A stretch of DNA of 64,000 nt from Methylobacterium sp. AMS5. Its GTDB lineage: Bacteria > Pseudomonadota > Alphaproteobacteria > Rhizobiales > Beijerinckiaceae. The position numbers were made by a program, and so were the translations under genes. The stretch is from positions 5,151,501 through 5,215,500 of the forward strand of contig NZ_CP006992.1 of NCBI RefSeq assembly GCF_001542815.1, written 5' to 3'. Below the pieces are notes generated by a model. It worked only from the letters and a program-made list of their open reading frames with translations, ran no database searches and had not been told where the DNA came from. This document shows positions 40,165 through 51,169 of the stretch, in pieces (within the stretch, counting starts at the first letter, position 1; each line of letters opens with the position of its first letter).

Positions 40165-40925
40165 CCCTCGTAAGCGCGGCAGATCCCCAAAAAGTCCTCC
40201 GCCACGAGGCTGGCGCCGCCGACCAGCGCGCCGTCGACGTTCTCCACCGCCATCAGTTCGCGGGCATTCGAGGGCTTCACCGAGCCGCCGTAGAGGATGC
40301 GGATCTTGTGCGCCTCGTCGCCGGCGAGCTTGTCGAGCATCTCGCGCAAGCTGGCATGGACCTCGGCGATCTCCTTGGCCGTCGGCGTGCGGCCCGAGCC
40401 GATCGCCCAGACCGGCTCGTAGGCGATCACCGTGTCGGCGCCGGTCGCGCCCTTCGGCAGGCCGATGGCGAGCTGCGCACGCACGATGTCGAGCGCCCGG
40501 CCCTGCTCGCGCTCCTCCATGGTCTCGCCGACGCAGATGATGCCGCGCAGGCCGGCGCGGCGGGCGCCCAGCGCCTTGGCGTGGACGCCGTCATCGGTCT
40601 CGTAGTGGTAGGCGCGCCGCTCGGAATGGCCGACGATGACGTAGGTGGCGCCGAGATCGGCGAACATCTCCGCCGAGATCGAACCGGTGAAGGCGCCGCT
40701 CGGCCGGGCGTGCAGGTTTTGGCCGCCGATGGCGACCACGGAGCCGTAGACCGCCGCCACGCAGGAGGAGATCAGCGTCGCGGGCGGGCAGATCAGTACG
40801 TCGATCTTGTCCGCGAGGGCCGGCGAAAGCCCGTCGCGGATCGCCTCGACGGTCGGAACCGAGGAGAGCAGACCGTTCATCTTCCAGTTGCCGGCAACCA
40901 GCGGACGGCGTCCCTCGCTTGCCAT
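40161..40925 (-). CDS. tpiA: triose-phosphate isomerase
   Basis: 254 residues from ATG 40925 ([18 protein letters not shown]). Interconverts dihydroxyacetone phosphate and glyceraldehyde 3-phosphate. NWKMN (active Lys), [16 protein letters not shown] (active His) and [12 protein letters not shown] (catalytic Glu), then [11 protein letters not shown] phosphate loop. Divergent from the SurA/PpiD gene with 221 bases between. Confidence 0.97.
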   Translation of the reverse strand: MASEGRRPLVAGNWKMNGLLSSVPTVEAIRDGLSPALADKIDVLICPPATLISSCVAAVYGSVVAIGGQNLHARPSGAFTGSISAEMFADLGATYVIVGHSERRAYHYETDDGVHAKALGARRAGLRGIICVGETMEEREQGRALDIVRAQLAIGLPKGATGADTVIAYEPVWAIGSGRTPTAKEIAEVHASLREMLDKLAGDEAHKIRILYGGSVKPSNARELMAVENVDGALVGGASLVAEDFLGICRAYEG

Positions 40926-41146
40926 GGCGTCCTGCTTCTCCGTGTCTCGATGGATGGCTACAACTTTGTCGGCGCACCTAGCAGAGCAAGCTTGGGCGCG
41001 CAAACGACCTTTGGGCGGTCGCCCCCGGCGGTCGGCGTGCAATCGACATGCCCTTTGCGCCGCCGCCCCGATCGTCTATCGCGGGGCTCGAATTTGTTCC
41101 CCGCCCCTGCGGGCAGGGACCGTAGAGATCTAGGCCCGGGCGTCCG

Positions 41147-43051
41147 ATGCTCCAGTCCATTCGCAGTGCCAGCCAGCATTGGCTCGGCAAGGTCGTGCTG
41201 TCGGTGATCTTCACCTTCCTGATCGCGGGCGTCGCGATCTTCGGTGTGGAGGAGTTTTTCCGCGGCGGATCGACCACGGCGGTCGCCACCGTCGGCAAGA
41301 CGCCGATCTCGGCCGAGGAAGTTCGCACCGCCTACCAGAACCAGCTCCAGCGCTATCAGGCGCAGCTCAAGCGGACGCTGACGCCGGACCAGGCGCGGGC
41401 GATGGGCCTGGAACGCCAGGTGCTGGCGCAACTCATCACCGAGGCGGCGCTCGACCAGAAGACCACGGATCTCGGACTCGCGGTCTCCGACGCGACGGTG
41501 CTGCGGGCGATCCAGGACGAGCCGAGCTTCAAGAATGCCAATGGCAGCTTCGACCGGGTGCTGTTCTTTCAGACGCTCCAGCGGGCGGGCCTGAACGAGG
41601 CGATGTTCGTGCGCGAGCAGCGCTCGGTCATCGCCCGCCTGCAACTGGCCGATGCGATCGTCGCCGAAATGCCGGTGCCCCAGGCGATCCGCGAGGCGGT
41701 GCATCGCTACTCGACCGAGCGCCGCGACGCCGCCGTGCTGACGCTGGCGCCCTCCGCCGCGGGCGAGATCCCGGCCCCGACCGACGAAGAGCTCAACGCC
41801 TACTACGAGAACAACAAGGCCTCGTTCCGCGCCCCCGAGTACCGCAGCCTCAACCTGCTGGTGCTCGACCCCGCCGCGCTGGCGAAGCCCGACGAGGTGT
41901 CCGACGACGAGGCGCGCAAGGTTTACGAGGCCAATCCCGGCCGGTTCGGCAAGCCGGAGCGGCGTACGATCCAGCAGATCAGCTTCCCCGACGACGCGGC
42001 TGCAGCGGAGGCGCGGACCAAGATCGAGAGCGGCGAGACGCCGTTCGAGACCGTGGCCGCCGACCGTGGCCTCGACCCGAAGCAGCTCGATCTCGGCACG
42101 ATGACGAAGGCCGAGCTGTTCGATCCGGCGGTGGGCAACGCCGCTTTCGCTCTGGAACAGGGCAAGGTGAGCGAGCCGGTGAAGGGCCGCTTCGGCACCG
42201 TGCTCCTGCGTGTCACAGCCATCGAGCCGGGCTCGGTCAAGCCGTTCGACGAGGTCAAGGACGAGATCCGCAAGGAGATCGCGCTGAAGCGCGTGCGTGA
42301 CGGCGGCTTCGACAAGGCGCAGGATGCCATCGAGGATGCCCGCGCCTCCGCCAAGCCGCTCGCCGAAATCGCCGGGGACCAGGGCCTGACGCTGCTAAGC
42401 ATTCCGGCGGTGGATGCGCAGGGCAACGACCCCTCCGGCCAGCCGGTCGCCGGCATTCCGGACAAGGAGACCACGCTGCCGGCCGCCTTCCGCGCCGATG
42501 TCGGCAACGACACCGAGGTGCTGCGCACCAAGACCGGGGGCGCGATCTGGTACGACGTCGTCAAGATCGACCCTTCGCACGAGAAGCCGCTGGTGGAGGT
42601 CCGCGACGAGGTCGTGAAGGGCTGGACCGCGGCCGAGATCGAGAAGCGCCTCGTGGCCAAGTCGAAGGAGCTGACCGAGCGCCTCGACAAGGGTGAGGCC
42701 ATCGAGACCGTGGCACAGGAGGCGGGCGTGCCGCTGAAGACGATCACCGAGATCGGCCGCAACCAAGCGAAGGACGACCTCTCGACCGAGATCGTCGAGC
42801 GCATCTTCACCACCCCGGTGGGCAAGGCAGCCTCGGCGCCCGCCGGCGAGGGACGCGCGGTGTTCAAGGTGACGGCCGCCACGATGCCGGCTTTCGTGCC
42901 GGGCACGCCGAGCGACGGGCAACTCGTGACCTCGCTGCGCACGGCGCTCGCCGACGACGTGCTCGGCGAGTTCATCGCCGAGGTGCAGAAGAGCGCCGGC
43001 GTCAACGTGAACCAGACCGCCCTGCGGCGGGCGCTCGGCGGCGAGTACTGA
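41147..43051 (+). CDS. PpiD/SurA-like membrane-anchored peptidyl-prolyl isomerase
   Basis: 634 residues. N-terminal anchor (about 13-34, LGKVVLSVIFTFLIAGVAIF), then a SurA-type N-domain with VGKTPISAEEVRTAYQNQLQ and LERQVLAQLITEAALDQKTTDLG (about 50-130). A parvulin rotamase domain follows (PERRTIQQISFPDDAAAAEARTKIESGETPFETVAADRG, then VGNAAFALEQGKVSEPVKGRFGTVLLRVTAIEPG), with a long helical C-terminal domain after it. Periplasmic folding factor for outer-membrane and secreted proteins. Ends 10 bases before trpE, so trpE is probably co-transcribed. Confidence 0.93.
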   Translation: MLQSIRSASQHWLGKVVLSVIFTFLIAGVAIFGVEEFFRGGSTTAVATVGKTPISAEEVRTAYQNQLQRYQAQLKRTLTPDQARAMGLERQVLAQLITEAALDQKTTDLGLAVSDATVLRAIQDEPSFKNANGSFDRVLFFQTLQRAGLNEAMFVREQRSVIARLQLADAIVAEMPVPQAIREAVHRYSTERRDAAVLTLAPSAAGEIPAPTDEELNAYYENNKASFRAPEYRSLNLLVLDPAALAKPDEVSDDEARKVYEANPGRFGKPERRTIQQISFPDDAAAAEARTKIESGETPFETVAADRGLDPKQLDLGTMTKAELFDPAVGNAAFALEQGKVSEPVKGRFGTVLLRVTAIEPGSVKPFDEVKDEIRKEIALKRVRDGGFDKAQDAIEDARASAKPLAEIAGDQGLTLLSIPAVDAQGNDPSGQPVAGIPDKETTLPAAFRADVGNDTEVLRTKTGGAIWYDVVKIDPSHEKPLVEVRDEVVKGWTAAEIEKRLVAKSKELTERLDKGEAIETVAQEAGVPLKTITEIGRNQAKDDLSTEIVERIFTTPVGKAASAPAGEGRAVFKVTAATMPAFVPGTPSDGQLVTSLRTALADDVLGEFIAEVQKSAGVNVNQTALRRALGGEY

Positions 43052-43061
43052 GAGGCCCCCG

Positions 43062-44582
43062 ATGACCGAGCCTGCGCACGAGGCCGTAGCGCGCGCCTAC
43101 GAGGCCGGACGGGCAAGCCTGCTCGGCCTCACCCTGGTGGCCGATCTGGAGACGCCGGTCGCGGCCTTCCTCAAGCTGAAGGCGGTCCATGCCGGCCCCG
43201 GCTTCCTGCTCGAATCGGTCGAGGGCGGCGCGGTGCGCGGGCGCTACTCGATGATCGGGCTCGACCCCGACCTGATCTGGCGCTGCCGCGACGGGCGCAC
43301 CGAGATCGCCCGCGACGCGGGCCTCGCGGAGTTCGTGGCCGACGAGCGGGCGCCGCTCGCCTCGCTGCGTGCGCTGATCGCCGAGAGCGCCGTGGGCGAC
43401 GACGCCGAAAGCGCCGCGCTGCCGCCGATGGCCGCCGGCCTGTTCGGCTATCTCGGCTACGACATGGTCCGCGCCATGGAGCGGCTGCCGGAGCCGAACC
43501 CCGATCCGCTCGGCGTGCCGGATGCGATCCTGATGCGCCCGCGCGTGATGGTGGTGTTCGACGCGGTGGCCGACGCGCTCACCGTCGTCACCCCCGTGCG
43601 TCCAACCGACGGTGTGAGCGCCCGCGCCGCGCTGGAAGCCGCGCAGGCCCGGCTCGACCGGGTGGCGGAAGCCCTCGAAGGCCCGCTGCCGGTCGAGGCG
43701 CGCCTCGACGTCTCGAGCCTTCCCCTGCCCTCTCCGGTCTCGAACACCGAGCCGGACGCGTTCCTCGGCATGGTGGCCAAGGCCAAGGAGTACATCGTCG
43801 CGGGCGACATCTTCCAAGTGGTGCTGTCGCAGCGCTTCGAGGCGCCGTTCACCCTGCCCGCCCTTGCACTCTACCGCTCTCTTCGCCGCACCAACCCGGC
43901 GCCGTTCCTGTGCTACCTCGATTTCGAGGCGTTTCAGGTCGTCTGCTCGTCGCCTGAGATCCTCGTGCGGGTGCGCGAGGGCAAGGTGACGATCCGCCCG
44001 ATCGCCGGCACACGGCGGCGCGGCGCCACACCGGCCGAGGACCGGGCGCTGGCCGACGAACTCCTGGCCGACCCGAAGGAGCGCTCCGAGCACCTGATGC
44101 TGCTCGATCTCGGCCGCAACGATGTCGGCCGCGTCTCGAAGATCGGCACCGTCACCGTCACCGACTCGTTCTTCCTCGAATACTATTCCCAGGTCATGCA
44201 CATCGTCTCGAACGTCGAGGGCGACCTCGACCCCGCTCACGACGCGCTCTCGGCCCTGGCCGCCGGCTTTCCCGCCGGCACCGTCTCGGGCGCGCCGAAG
44301 GTGCGGGCGATGGAGATCATCGACGAGCTGGAGCGCGAGAAGCGCGGCCCCTATGGCGGCTGCATCGGCTATTTCGGCGCGCGCGGCGAGATGGACACCT
44401 GCATCGTCCTGCGCACGGCCATCGTGAAGGACGGCCGCATGCATGTGCAGGCGGGTGCGGGCATCGTCTACGATTCCGATCCGCACTCCGAGCAGCAGGA
44501 ATGCGTGAACAAGGCCAAGGCGTTGTTCCGAGCCGCGGAGGATGCGGTGCAGTTCGCGAGCCGGGCCAAGCGCGGGCAATAG
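43062..44582 (+). CDS. trpE: anthranilate synthase component I
   Basis: 506 residues. Converts chorismate to anthranilate with glutamine-derived ammonia. GFLLESVEGG is the tryptophan-feedback motif (about residue 47). Chorismate-binding signatures GTRRRGATPAEDRALADEL, LDLGRNDVGRVS, AGFPAGTVSGAPKVRAMEIIDELE and YGGCIGYFGARGEMD. Separate from TrpG, unlike the fused TrpE(G) of many rhizobia. Ten bases after the SurA/PpiD gene. No leader peptide or attenuator is visible. Confidence 0.97.
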   Translation: MTEPAHEAVARAYEAGRASLLGLTLVADLETPVAAFLKLKAVHAGPGFLLESVEGGAVRGRYSMIGLDPDLIWRCRDGRTEIARDAGLAEFVADERAPLASLRALIAESAVGDDAESAALPPMAAGLFGYLGYDMVRAMERLPEPNPDPLGVPDAILMRPRVMVVFDAVADALTVVTPVRPTDGVSARAALEAAQARLDRVAEALEGPLPVEARLDVSSLPLPSPVSNTEPDAFLGMVAKAKEYIVAGDIFQVVLSQRFEAPFTLPALALYRSLRRTNPAPFLCYLDFEAFQVVCSSPEILVRVREGKVTIRPIAGTRRRGATPAEDRALADELLADPKERSEHLMLLDLGRNDVGRVSKIGTVTVTDSFFLEYYSQVMHIVSNVEGDLDPAHDALSALAAGFPAGTVSGAPKVRAMEIIDELEREKRGPYGGCIGYFGARGEMDTCIVLRTAIVKDGRMHVQAGAGIVYDSDPHSEQQECVNKAKALFRAAEDAVQFASRAKRGQ

Positions 44583-44606
44583 TGGCTGCGGCGAAAGCAG
44601 GCCTGC

Positions 44607-44628
44607 GCCCCCGCGCTGCGGCGGGGGC
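44607..44628. terminator. hairpin between convergent trpE and chemoreceptor genes
   Basis: An 8-bp stem GCCCCCGC / GCGGGGGC with a 6-base loop, in the 61-base gap. No T-tract. Likely bidirectional terminator. Confidence 0.55.
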
Positions 44629-44643
44629 CGTGTCTCGGCAGCC

Positions 44644-46335
44644 TCAGGCCGCCTTCACGTCCGCGAGGAAGTTCGCGACCGTGCGGCCGAGCCCTTCCGA
44701 ATCGCGGGCGAGCTGGCGGGCCGCTCCGAGCACCTGCGTCGCCGCCGACCCGGTCTCGCCCGCGCCTTGCCGCATGCCGGAGACGCTGCCGGTGACCTGT
44801 TCGGTGCCGCGCGCCGCCTCCTGAACGTTTCGGGCGATCTCGCGGGTCGCAGCCTCCTGCTCCTCCATGGCCGCCGCGATGCTGGTCGAGACCTGTTCGA
44901 GGCTGGCGATCTGCCCGCCGATGGCGCGGACGGCGGCGACGGCCGCCTTGGTCGCGTTCTGGATCGCGCCGATCTGGGCGGAGACCTCCTCCGTCGCCTG
45001 TCCGGTTCGGGCCGCAAGGTCCTTCACCTCGGTGGCGACGACCGCGAAGCCGCGGCCGGCGGCGCCGGCGCGGGCCGCCTCGATCGTGGCGTTGAGCGCC
45101 AGCAGGTTGGTCTGACCGGCGATGCCCGAGATCATGGCCACCACCGCGCCGACGCGTTCGGCCGTTTCGCTCAAGGCGTGAATGGTCGCGTCGGTCTCGG
45201 CGACACGCTCGACCGCTGCCCCGATCAGGCTGATGGAGTGGGCGACCTGGGCGGTGATCTCGGCGATCGAGGCCGACAATTCCTCCGTGGAGGCGGCGAC
45301 GGTCTGGACGTTGGCCGCGGTCTGCGTCGCGGTCGAGGACACCGCCATCGCCTGCGTGGTCGTCTGGTCGGCGATTCCGCTCATGGAGCGGGCGGTCACC
45401 TCCATGTCGGCGGCGGCCGTGTTGAGGCCGCTGGTCATCCGGGTGGCATCGGTCTCGAAGGCGCGGGTCACCGCGTCGAGCCGCTCGGCGCGCACCATCT
45501 TGGCCGCGGTCTCACGGCTCTGTTCGGCCTCGAGCCGTTGCCGGGCCAGCGCGCTGTCCTTGAACACCGTGAGCGCCCGGTTGAGGGCACCGATTTCGTC
45601 GCGCCGCGCCACGTCATCCACGGGCGTGGCGAGGTCGCCGGCGGCGAGCCGCTCGGTCGCCCGAATGGCCCGGCGGATCGGGCGTGCGATGCCGAACACG
45701 GTGATCAGGCCCGCCAGCGAGGCCAGCACCCCGACACCCGTGATGGCCCCGATGATGAGGCGCGTCGTGGTCGCGCGGCCTTCCTCCTTGACCGCGCGGA
45801 TCGTGGCCTCGGTGGTGGCCGCGTTCACGCTGAGGTGGGACGACAGGCGCTCCTCGAGGCGCTGGCGCGCGGCCCGCCCCTCGCTGTTGGAGATGGCAAT
45901 TGCCCCCTTCAGGTCGCCCTGCAGAGCGCGCTCGATGCTCCTGTCGACCGCCTGCAGATAGGCGCTCACGACGCTCCGGGTCTCCGTGTAACGCTTGTGC
46001 AGCTCGCTCGTCTCGGCCGCCGCGAGGATCATGTCGATCTGCCGAAAAATCTCCGCCCGGCTCGCTTCCAGAAGCGCCTTCGTCTTCGTCACCTCGGCCG
46101 GATCGGTGGCGATGATGATGCTCTTCTCGTGGATCGTCACGTCCTTGGCCGCGCGATCGAAGTCGCTGACCGCGATACGGCGCCGAAGGGTGTAGTCGGT
46201 GAGCCGCGTCACCCGTTCGAGCGTCCCGTCGATGCCGGATTTGGCCGTGACCACGAGGCCGGAACTCAGGCAGATCAGAAGGCCGATCGGGATCGCGAGC
46301 TTCAGGGGCAACTTGAGATCGTTAAGTAGGCGCAC
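44644..46335 (-). CDS. methyl-accepting chemotaxis protein
   Basis: 563 residues from a GTG at 46335, with GGAAAG upstream. First membrane segment about 13-31, periplasmic sensor about 32-190 (four-helix type, unassigned ligand), second membrane segment about 193-215, HAMP domain after it (about 216-268, [40 protein letters not shown]), then a long signalling coiled coil with the tip [20 protein letters not shown]. No C-terminal CheR pentapeptide. Transmits signals to a CheA/CheW complex. It sits on the opposite strand between trpE and trpG. Confidence 0.94.
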   Translation of the reverse strand: MRLLNDLKLPLKLAIPIGLLICLSSGLVVTAKSGIDGTLERVTRLTDYTLRRRIAVSDFDRAAKDVTIHEKSIIIATDPAEVTKTKALLEASRAEIFRQIDMILAAAETSELHKRYTETRSVVSAYLQAVDRSIERALQGDLKGAIAISNSEGRAARQRLEERLSSHLSVNAATTEATIRAVKEEGRATTTRLIIGAITGVGVLASLAGLITVFGIARPIRRAIRATERLAAGDLATPVDDVARRDEIGALNRALTVFKDSALARQRLEAEQSRETAAKMVRAERLDAVTRAFETDATRMTSGLNTAAADMEVTARSMSGIADQTTTQAMAVSSTATQTAANVQTVAASTEELSASIAEITAQVAHSISLIGAAVERVAETDATIHALSETAERVGAVVAMISGIAGQTNLLALNATIEAARAGAAGRGFAVVATEVKDLAARTGQATEEVSAQIGAIQNATKAAVAAVRAIGGQIASLEQVSTSIAAAMEEQEAATREIARNVQEAARGTEQVTGSVSGMRQGAGETGSAATQVLGAARQLARDSEGLGRTVANFLADVKAA

Positions 46336-46608
46336 GAGGTCTTTCCGATCATGACGTGAGATTATTATTCATCCAAACAAATGATGGGATCCGAGTTTTA
46401 AGATGCGGTTTCTCTCCCGAGCTCTTTTCTTTGAATACTCAGTTTGTGAAGCGCGCTCTTGCTCCACTCCCGGGAATGGGTTTCCCCGACTCCGGCCACG
46501 TCGATCCCGTGGAGCGCGGGACCGGGTCCGCGGTGCGCTCCGGGAACCCGTTGACCCCGGCTCGATCAGGGGTCACATCGGCCGGGTCACTCCGCAAAGC
46601 CGGCGGCC

Positions 46609-47211
46609 ATGTCCAACGTCCTCGTCATCGACAATTACGATTCCTTCACCTGGAATCTCGTCCACCTGATCGGCCCGCTCTGCGGTCGGATCGACGTGGT
46701 GCGCAACGATCAGATCGATGTCGCCGGCATCCGTGCGCGGGCGCCCGACGCGCTTGTGCTCTCGCCGGGGCCGTGCACCCCGAACGAGGCCGGCATCTGC
46801 CTCGATGCGGTGCGGGAACTGGGCTCCGAGATCCCGATCTTCGGCGTGTGTCTTGGGCTCCAGACCATCGGGCAGGCCTATGGCGGTGACGTGGTGCGTG
46901 CGCCCTCCCCCATGCACGGCAAGGTCTCCACCATCCGTCACGAGGCGAAGGGTGTGTTCCGCGGCATCAACGAGGGTTTCGCCGCCACGCGCTACCACTC
47001 GCTGGTGGTCGACCGTGCAAGCTGCCCGCAGGATCTCGCGGTGACGGCAGAGGCCGACGGGCTCATAATGGGGCTCCAGCACCTGGAACTGCCGGTCCAC
47101 GGCGTGCAGTTCCATCCCGAGAGCATCCTCTCGAACCACGGCACGCAGATCTTACGCAACTTCCTCGACATCGCCGCGGCGTGGCGCAAGGAGTCGGCCG
47201 CCCGAGCGTGA
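46609..47211 (+). CDS. trpG: anthranilate synthase component II
   Basis: 200 residues. Class I glutamine amidotransferase supplying ammonia to TrpE. Motifs VIDNYDSFTWNLVHL (N-term), LSPGPCTPNEAGIC, FGVCLGLQTIGQAYGG with Cys81 as nucleophile, and VHGVQFHPESILSNHG with the His-Glu pair. Upstream 273 bases (46336-46608) hold its promoter and that of the chemoreceptor gene; no attenuator is evident. Confidence 0.97.
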   Translation: MSNVLVIDNYDSFTWNLVHLIGPLCGRIDVVRNDQIDVAGIRARAPDALVLSPGPCTPNEAGICLDAVRELGSEIPIFGVCLGLQTIGQAYGGDVVRAPSPMHGKVSTIRHEAKGVFRGINEGFAATRYHSLVVDRASCPQDLAVTAEADGLIMGLQHLELPVHGVQFHPESILSNHGTQILRNFLDIAAAWRKESAARA

Positions 47212-47252
47212 CAAGCCCGGCCTCGGCGTGCATTGACGGGGCACACCCTATT

Positions 47253-47385
47253 CCCTCTCCCTTTCGCGGGTGAAGGTGCCTCGCGGATGAGAGGCGGAAG
47301 GGGAGCGAGGCGTTCCGAATTACGCGGAGCCCTCCCCTCGCCCGACCCGGCTCGCGGGCCACCCTCGTCCGCGAAGGTGAGAGGG
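47253..47385. repeat. 133-bp palindromic element with 26-bp inverted ends
   Basis: Left arm 47253-47278 and right arm 47360-47385 are 26 bases each and match, reverse-complemented, at 21 of 26 positions (CCCTCTC..., ...CTTCGCGG...). It lies between trpG and trpD and ends 24 bases before trpD. It resembles the palindromic intergenic repeats common in Hyphomicrobiales genomes. The RNA could fold into a long hairpin. Confidence 0.8.
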
Positions 47386-47409
47386 CTTCCAGCGGATGAT
47401 CACGGACCC

Positions 47410-48423
47410 ATGGAGTCCTTCAAAACCCATCTCGCGACCGTCGCGGCCGGCGCCTCGCTGAGCCGCGAGCAGGCCCGCGCCGCCTTCGATGACCTGCTCT
47501 CGGGCGAGGTCACGCCGATCCAGGCGGGCGCCTTCCTCACCGCCCTCTCCGTGCGCGGCGAGAGCGAGGAGGAGATCGTCGGCGCGGTCTCGGCGATGCG
47601 CGCGCGGATGCTGCCGGTGGCCGCACCCGCGGGCGCCATCGACATCGTCGGCACCGGGGGGGACCATTCGGGCAGCTACAACGTCTCGACGCTGGCCGCG
47701 ATTCTCACCGCCGCCTGCGGCGTGCCCGTGGCCAAGCACGGCAACCGCGCCGCCACCTCGCGCTCCGGCGCCGCCGACGTACTGGCGGCCCTCGGCGTCA
47801 AGATCGGCTTGCCCCCCGAGGCCCTGGCGCGCTGCCTGTCAGAGGCGGGGCTCTGCTTCATGTTCGCGCAGACGCATCACGGCGCCATGCGCCATGTCGC
47901 GCCGGTGCGCACAGAGCTGCCGTTCCGCACCATCTTCAACATGCTCGGGCCGCTCTCAAATCCGGCCGGGGTCACCGCGCAGGTGTTCGGCGTCTCGCGC
48001 CCGGCCTGGGCCGAGCCGCTGACGCGGGTGCTGGCCACGCTCGGCAGCCAGCGGGTCTGGACCGTGCACGGCTCCGACGGGCTCGACGAGATCACCACCA
48101 CCGGCCCCACCGCCGTGGTGGCGCTGGAGGCTGGCGCGCTGACGCACTTCACCCTCGATCCGCGCGAGGTCGGCCTGCCGCTCGCGACCCTGGACGACCT
48201 GCGCGGGGGCGACCCCGAGCACAACGCCGCCGCGCTCGGCGCCGTGCTGGAGGGCGCCCGCAACGCCTACCGCGACATCGCCGTGCTGAACGCCGGCGCC
48301 GGCCTCGTGGTGGCGGGGGCCGCCGGCACGCTCGCCGAAGGCGTCGCGCGGGCGCAAGGCGCGATCGATTCCGGCGCGGCGCGGGGCACGCTGGCGCGCC
48401 TCGTCGCCGTGTCCAATGCGTGA
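47410..48423 (+). CDS. trpD: anthranilate phosphoribosyltransferase
   Basis: 337 residues from ATG 47410 ([26 protein letters not shown]). An in-frame extension upstream runs through the palindromic repeat and is not coding. Transfers phosphoribose from PRPP to anthranilate. Motifs [18 protein letters not shown] (PRPP-binding), [21 protein letters not shown] and [35 protein letters not shown]. Followed by trpC after 33 bases. Confidence 0.97.
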   Translation: MESFKTHLATVAAGASLSREQARAAFDDLLSGEVTPIQAGAFLTALSVRGESEEEIVGAVSAMRARMLPVAAPAGAIDIVGTGGDHSGSYNVSTLAAILTAACGVPVAKHGNRAATSRSGAADVLAALGVKIGLPPEALARCLSEAGLCFMFAQTHHGAMRHVAPVRTELPFRTIFNMLGPLSNPAGVTAQVFGVSRPAWAEPLTRVLATLGSQRVWTVHGSDGLDEITTTGPTAVVALEAGALTHFTLDPREVGLPLATLDDLRGGDPEHNAAALGAVLEGARNAYRDIAVLNAGAGLVVAGAAGTLAEGVARAQGAIDSGAARGTLARLVAVSNA

Positions 48424-48456
48424 TAGACGGCTTCGAACGGTTCTAAGGACAACCCG

Positions 48457-49301
48457 ATGGACGATATCGTCGCCGACGTGACCGCCGGGCCCGCCCCGGA
48501 ACGGGCGAGCGTGCTGGCGCGGATCGAGGCCTACAAGCGCCGCGAGATCGCCGAGGCGAAGCTGCGCGTGCCGCTGGCCAAGCTGGAAAAGCAGGTCGCC
48601 AAGGCCGAGCCGCCGCGCGGCTTCGCCGACGCCATCGCCCGGCATATCGCGGAAGGCCGTCCCGCCCTGATTGCCGAGATCAAGAAGGCCTCGCCCTCCA
48701 AGGGGCTGATCCGCGCCGATTTCGACCCGAAGACGCTGGCCAAGGCCTACGCCAAGGGCGGCGCCACCTGCCTGTCGGTGCTGACCGACACGCCGTCCTT
48801 CCAGGGGGCGCCGGACTTCCTGATCGAGGCGCGCGCGGCCTGCGGCCTGCCGGTTCTGCGAAAAGACTTCATGTTCGAGCCGTATCAGGTCTACGAGGCT
48901 CGCGCCTGGGGCGCCGATTGCGTCCTCGTCATCATGGCCTGCCTCGATGACGCGGAGGCCGCCGACATCACCGAGACCGCGCATGATCTCGGCATGGATG
49001 TGCTGGTCGAGGTCCACGACGCGCAGGAGCTGGAGCGGGCCCTGCCGCTCGGCACCCGTCTGGTCGGCGTCAACAACCGCAACCTCAAGACCTTCGAGGT
49101 GTCGTTCGAGACGGCGATCACCCTGAAGCCCGGCATCCCCGCCAATCGGATCGCGGTGGCCGAGAGCGGCATTGGTGGACATGCCGACGTGCTGCGGCTG
49201 AAGCAGCACGGGCTCGATACCATCCTCGTCGGCGAGAGCCTGATGCGGCAGGACGACGTGACTGCGGCGACACGGTCCCTGCTGTTCGGGGATCGGGACC
49301 G

Positions 49302-49305
<4 letters not shown>
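48457..49305 (+). CDS. trpC: indole-3-glycerol-phosphate synthase
   Basis: 282 residues. Closes the indole ring from carboxyphenylaminodeoxyribulose 5-phosphate. TIM barrel with [78 protein letters not shown] and [13 protein letters not shown]. Its stop overlaps the moaC GTG (GTGA). Confidence 0.97.
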
Positions 49306-49783
<478 letters not shown>

Positions 49784-49787
<4 letters not shown>

Positions 49788-51010
49788 GCCTGCTCTCGGT
49801 TGCTGAGGCGCTCGCAAAGATCCTCGCCGCCATCCCCGGCCCGGTCGCGGTGGAGGATATCCCCATCGCGCAGGGCGCCGGCCGCACCCTGGCCGCCGAC
49901 CTGACCGCCCGGCGGACCCAGCCGCCCTTCCCGGCCTCCGCCATGGACGGCTACGCCGTGCGCGCCGCCGACGTGGCGACCGTGCCGGCGCGCCTGCGCC
50001 TGATCGGCACCAGCGCGGCCGGCCACGGATTTTCCGGGACATTGGCCGCGGGCGAGGCCGTCCGCATCTTCACCGGCGCACCGGTTCCCGAAGGCGCCGA
50101 TGCGATCCTGATCCAAGAGAACGCCGAGGCCGAGGGCGAGACCGTCACCGCCCGCGAGCCGGTGGCGGCGGGCCGCTTCCTGCGCCGCGCCGGCCTCGAT
50201 TTCCGCGAGGGCGAGACGCTGGTGCGGGCCGGCGAGGTCCTCGACGCGCGCCGCCTCGCCCTGGCGGCCAGCGCCGGCCATGCCGTGTTGCCCGTGCGGC
50301 GCAAGCCCAGGGTCGCCGTCCTCGCGACCGGTGACGAATTGGTGCGGCCGGGCGAGCCGGCGGCGTGGGACCAGATCGTCGCCTCGAACGGTCTCGCGCT
50401 CGGAGCGCTGAGCCTGGAGGCCGGCGCGGAGGTCATCGAGCTCGGCATCGTCACGGACGAGCTCGGCGCCTTGCGCGAGGCGGTCGGCCGTGCGCGGTCG
50501 GCCGAGGCCGATCTTCTGGTGACGCTTGGTGGCGCCTCGGTCGGCGATCACGACCTCGTCCAGGCGGCGCTCGGTGCCGAGGGGCTGGAACTCGGCTTCT
50601 GGCGGGTGGCGCTCCGCCCCGGCAAGCCGCTGATGCACGGGCGGCTCGGGCCCATGGCGGTGATCGGCCTGCCGGGCAATCCCGTCTCCTCGATCGTCTG
50701 CGGCCTCCTCTTCGTGGTGCCGGCGATCCGCGCGCTCCTCGGCGATCCCCGCGCGGGCGAGGACCGCAGCGAGCCGGCGCTTCTCGGCCGCGACATGCCG
50801 GAGAACGACGCCCGCCAGGACTATCTGCGCGCCCGCCTCGATACGGCGCCGGACCGGTTGCCGGTCGTCCACCCCGAGGCCCGCCAGGATTCCTCGATGC
50901 TCTCGGTGCTCGGCACCAGCGAGGCCCTGCTGGTCCGTCCGCCGCATGCGAGCCCCGCCAAGACGGGCGACCCGTGCCGCATCATCCGGCTGGATCGGCG
51001 GATCGTCTGA
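49784..51010 (+). CDS. moeA: molybdopterin molybdotransferase
   Basis: 408 residues from ATG 49784. Inserts molybdate into molybdopterin. Motifs [68 protein letters not shown] and [14 protein letters not shown]. Usual length. Ends the trpG-trpD-trpC-moaC-moeA run. Confidence 0.96.
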
Positions 51011-51169
51011 GTTGCCATCGCGGCCGGTGCCGCTGGTTGTGGCCCCAACGGCGCAAAAGTCTTGCATCCGCCTGATTTTCTGCCGAAGAGGGCGGCCTTC
51101 ACCGGCAAAAGGCACGGGACCGTGCGGCGGACGCCGCCGGGCAAGCATGGGCGGGGAGCGTTGGGACCG

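Noticed and set aside
46336..46608. Possible trp attenuator or leader peptide before trpG
   Set aside because: No short ORF with tandem Trp codons and no clear terminator/antiterminator pair was found, nor upstream of trpE.
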